This document shows positions 13,785 through 17,567 of a DNA stretch of 17,567 nucleotides, one piece after another. Source of the stretch: CAMDWQ01 sp964543965. GTDB lineage: Bacteria; Omnitrophota; Gorgyraeia; 2-02-FULL-51-18. Positions within the stretch are counted from its first letter, which is position 1, and each line of letters starts with the position of its first letter. Location: assembly GCA_964543965.1 (NCBI GenBank), contig CAZJAX010000031.1, forward strand, positions 1 to 17,567. Direction: 5' to 3'. The translations under genes and the position numbers were made by a program. The notes under the pieces are model-generated. The model ran no database searches and was not told the DNA's origin. It saw only the letters and a list, made by a program, of their open reading frames with translations.

Positions 13785-14705
13785 TTATTTTTTGGGTTTT
13801 GACGCAGGGCGTTTTGGTTTGGCCTGCTTCTCGCCGAGGAGATTTTTCTTGGCGGATTTTTCAGCGTACATCTTTTTGTCCGCGATCTCGAAAAGCTCTA
13901 TCGGCTGCTGCAGGTCTTTTCTGTAGGTCGCCAAACCTATGCTGACGCTGAGCCCTATCTTGATCTTGGAAGTGACCGGCAAGGCGATCTTCGCCACGTT
14001 ATCGCGGAAGCGTTCGATGCCTTCGGCGGCTTTTATCTCATCGGTCTCAGGAAAGAGCGCCACAAATTCGTCTCCGCCGTAACGGATCAGGATGTCGGTC
14101 TCGCGGAACGAATACTTCATGCAGCGCGCCAGCGTTTGTATCGCGTGGTCGCCGGCGGCGTGTCCATAGGTATCGTTTACGATCTTGAAGTCGTCGAGAT
14201 CCAGCACGGCGAGAGAGAAGGGGCGTTCATAGCGCCGAGCGACATTGAAGAGCTGTACGATCGAACGCTTGAACACGTGCAGGTTGCCTAGACCCGTCAG
14301 CGCGTCTGTGGCCAGCACTTGATCGCGCTCACGGTAGCGCAGGGAAAGGGAATCGATGCGCGCGGTCAGTTCCCGCAGGTTGAAAGGTTTAGCGACGACG
14401 TCGTCGGCTTTCAAGTTGAAGCCCTGGATCTTTTCGTCGGTGCTCGCGTTGTCCGTCATGAAGATGACGGGGATATCGAGCGTGGTGGATTCGCGGTTCA
14501 GGCGGTTTTTGACTTCGACGCCCCTGAGGCCCGGGATCATCAGATCGAGAAGAATGAGGTCGGGCGACATCACGCGCGCTTTCGTGAGCGCCGTGTAGCC
14601 GTCGCGTGCGACGTGGACGTTGTATCCGGCTGACGAGAGGTGCTGCTCGAGCACCGACACCGTATCGTATTCGTCGTCGGCTATCAGAATCGACCGTTTA
14701 TCCAT
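13785..14705 (-). CDS. Response regulator with GGDEF (diguanylate cyclase) domain
   Basis: Makes the second messenger cyclic di-GMP when its receiver domain is phosphorylated. Residues 4-118 are a REC domain: acidic Asp10/Asp11, phosphoacceptor Asp54 in LILLDLMIPG, Thr84 and Lys106 in AKPF. Residues 130-285 are the cyclase domain: DALTGLGN at 134-141, FKIVNDTYGH at 173-182, and RYGGDEF with an intact GGDEF at 210-214. RETD at 201-204 sits five residues before it, which is the inhibitory I-site for product feedback. The tail after 285 is Lys-rich. It has the PleD/WspR type of architecture with a single REC. No histidine kinase is in the window. Its own promoter is at 14728-14756. Confidence 0.94.
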   Translation of the reverse strand: MDKRSILIADDEYDTVSVLEQHLSSAGYNVHVARDGYTALTKARVMSPDLILLDLMIPGLRGVEVKNRLNRESTTLDIPVIFMTDNASTDEKIQGFNLKADDVVAKPFNLRELTARIDSLSLRYRERDQVLATDALTGLGNLHVFKRSIVQLFNVARRYERPFSLAVLDLDDFKIVNDTYGHAAGDHAIQTLARCMKYSFRETDILIRYGGDEFVALFPETDEIKAAEGIERFRDNVAKIALPVTSKIKIGLSVSIGLATYRKDLQQPIELFEIADKKMYAEKSAKKNLLGEKQAKPKRPASKPKK

Positions 14706-14727
14706 AGATGATCATCTCCCCGGGTCT

Positions 14728-14756
14728 AGTTTATGCTTGATCAGGGATGGAATCAA
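14728..14756 (-). promoter_or_regulatory. Promoter of the GGDEF response-regulator gene
   Basis: On the minus strand TTGATT (14756-14751) and TAAACT (14733-14728) are 17 bases apart. A GGGGAG ribosome-binding site lies about 10 bases before the ATG at 14705. This fits a start of transcription about 20 bases upstream of the gene. Confidence 0.6.
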
Positions 14757-14764
14757 GGGGTCGC

Positions 14765-14794
14765 AAAAAAATACCGGCCGCTTTCAGGGGCGGC
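14765..14794 (-). terminator. Intrinsic terminator ending the metH-linked operon
   Basis: On the minus strand GCCGC (14794-14790) pairs with GCGGC (14781-14777) around an 8-base loop. It is followed, after CGGTA, by a run of seven T (14771-14765). The hairpin includes the stop codon of the preceding gene. The stem is short, so termination may be partial. Confidence 0.55.
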
Positions 14795-15293
14795 GATCCT
14801 GAAGAAAGAAGGAGTAGAGGTAAGCGCCTTGCCAGGCGCCCAGCGACATCAGAAGAAAGTTCAGGCGCATCCCCCAGCCGAAAGAATCATTGGCCAGAGA
14901 AAAAAAGGCGACGAAATAATAGGAAAGGACGAGATAGCTTATCGTCCGCGCTGTCGTCCTGAAAGAAGCGCCGAGCAGGATGCGGTGAGTTAAGGGCAAA
15001 AGAACGCTGCCCGCGACCACGGCGATAGGCAGGGAACCGTAGAGCGAGTCAGCGAAGTCTGAGCCCCGGTTCCAGTTCTGCGACGAGATCGTGTAGACGA
15101 GCGCCCAGATGAGCGACGAAGCCGCCGTGAAAGCCAGGTGCTTTTTCGCGGCGAAACCCCGGAAGCTGTTCGAATCCCACGAGATCACCGCAAGTCCGAA
15201 CACGGGCCCGACGATCCAGGGGCCGTTGACGTAGTGACAGCTGATATAGACGCTGCAGGCGTAGATCGCAAAACGTGCGAGCATTTCAGGCAT
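14784..15293 (-). CDS. Multi-pass membrane protein of unknown function
   Basis: Not recognised. The 169 residues contain five to six hydrophobic segments: about 5-22, 25-40, 52-70, 85-108, 117-135 and 142-163. They are joined by short loops, with one polar loop (about 70-84) containing NWNRGSDFADS. No enzyme motif or transporter signature is visible. AGAGGAGAG just before the ATG is the best ribosome-binding site in this block and fixes the start. The gene follows the 197-residue membrane-anchored protein by 11 bases and is the last gene before a terminator. Confidence 0.75.
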   Translation of the reverse strand: MPEMLARFAIYACSVYISCHYVNGPWIVGPVFGLAVISWDSNSFRGFAAKKHLAFTAASSLIWALVYTISSQNWNRGSDFADSLYGSLPIAVVAGSVLLPLTHRILLGASFRTTARTISYLVLSYYFVAFFSLANDSFGWGMRLNFLLMSLGAWQGAYLYSFFLQDRRP

Positions 15294-15304
15294 TGCACTC
15301 TCCT

Positions 15305-15898
15305 CTAGACATTGTCGGTTGCCGGGTTTTCGGGGTTTGGGGTCTCGTTTTCCTGCCGGAGGTGCGCTTCATGCTCCTCGGCGGTCTCCATCACGCTGCC
15401 GGCGTATTTTTCGGCCAGGTCGCTCGAAAACATGATCTCGAGCTCGGCCTGGATCAGGCGCAGCTTGTCCGGGGAGATGCCGTATTTTTTTCCAAGCATT
15501 TCGAGTTTTTCGGCGCTCGTGAAGCGGCCTTCGTAATTTTCGACGATGCCGCCGATCATGCCGTCGAAGGCGCCGTGCCGGGCCTTGGCGTGTTCCTCCC
15601 AGAGATCGTCAGCCTCAATGAGTTTTTTACCTGCCTCGCCGGCGATTTCAAGATATTTGGAGCTGTTTCTCATGGACTCGAAGCCGTCCATCGCCGTGTA
15701 GAGCTGAAAGAGCTCGCCCTGCAGCTGCGCCATTTTGAGCTCGGCCTCCGTTGCGGCGGCGGGTGCGGTGTGCACCGCAGGCGCCGCCTGCTTCTTTTGG
15801 AGGGGGAGGTTTAGGAGGTAGAGCGCGAAGCCCACCATGCCGACTGATAGCGCCAGCACGAACAGCGTAAAGGATACGGAGCCTTTTTGGGGTCTCAT
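15305..15898 (-). CDS. Single-pass membrane-anchored protein of unknown function
   Basis: Not recognised. The 197 residues have one N-terminal membrane segment (about 9-29), then an Ala/Pro-rich linker (about 36-50), and a long mostly helical, acidic domain (about 52-170) rich in Glu, Lys and Leu. A disordered acidic tail (NETPNPENPATDNV) ends the protein. The N-terminus (RPQK before the membrane helix) suggests the helical domain faces the periplasm. An AAAAAGGAAA ribosome-binding site lies in the 15-base gap after metH, so it is very likely cotranscribed with it. There is no metabolic link to methionine that I can see. Confidence 0.75.
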   Translation of the reverse strand: MRPQKGSVSFTLFVLALSVGMVGFALYLLNLPLQKKQAAPAVHTAPAAATEAELKMAQLQGELFQLYTAMDGFESMRNSSKYLEIAGEAGKKLIEADDLWEEHAKARHGAFDGMIGGIVENYEGRFTSAEKLEMLGKKYGISPDKLRLIQAELEIMFSSDLAEKYAGSVMETAEEHEAHLRQENETPNPENPATDNV

Positions 15899-15913
15899 CG
15901 GAGATTTTCCTTT

Positions 15914-17567
<1,654 letters not shown>

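Overview
The window looks like a chromosomal stretch of an uncultivated, moderately GC-rich, Gram-negative-type bacterium. This is suggested by the envelope genes (a BamE-like protein, signal peptides), by metagenome-style assembly (an N run inside a gene), and by housekeeping genes that resemble no model organism's gene order. A candidate phylum such as Omnitrophota or a relative is a guess; the sequence alone does not prove it. Translation often starts at TTG, and operons are packed with 4-base stop/start overlaps.

Positions 1-6650 (+) hold an iron-sulfur cluster assembly operon: sufB (5' end cut off by the window edge), sufC (interrupted by a 10-N assembly gap), sufD, sufS, sufU and a two-domain Nfu carrier. 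They run without gaps into nadA, whose quinolinate synthase needs a [4Fe-4S] cluster, and then an exported glutathione-peroxidase-like enzyme. A 14-bp perfect inverted repeat closes the unit. SufU serves as the SufS partner, no sufE or sufA is present, and Nfu is the obvious carrier of finished clusters.

Positions 6658-7140 (-) contain a strong consensus promoter, about 175 nt of structured non-coding sequence, a very strong intrinsic terminator, then a ribosome-binding site and a 69-residue orphan protein. This is the layout of a stand-alone small RNA or of an attenuated or riboswitch-type leader. It is the most interesting unexplained element in the window.

Positions 7178-12046 (+) hold a six-gene run: a membrane GT2 glycosyltransferase, an Mrp-type cluster-carrier ATPase fused to a DUF971 domain (as in plant HCF101, but without the N-terminal MIP18 domain), a DUF309 protein, an unrecognised 179-residue protein, a small exported BamE-like protein and a GT87-type membrane glycosyltransferase. 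Mrp has its own extended -10 promoter.

Positions 12005-14756 carry cyclic-di-GMP-related genes around an exported ankyrin protein: a PilZ protein (-), the ankyrin protein (+), and a response-regulator diguanylate cyclase followed by a DUF4337 membrane protein (-). Positions 14765-17567 (-) are metH (N-terminal part beyond the window edge) followed by two unrecognised membrane proteins and a terminator. Two genes (nadA and the ankyrin gene) have a -10 box only 6 bases before the ATG and no Shine-Dalgarno sequence, which suggests leaderless transcripts.
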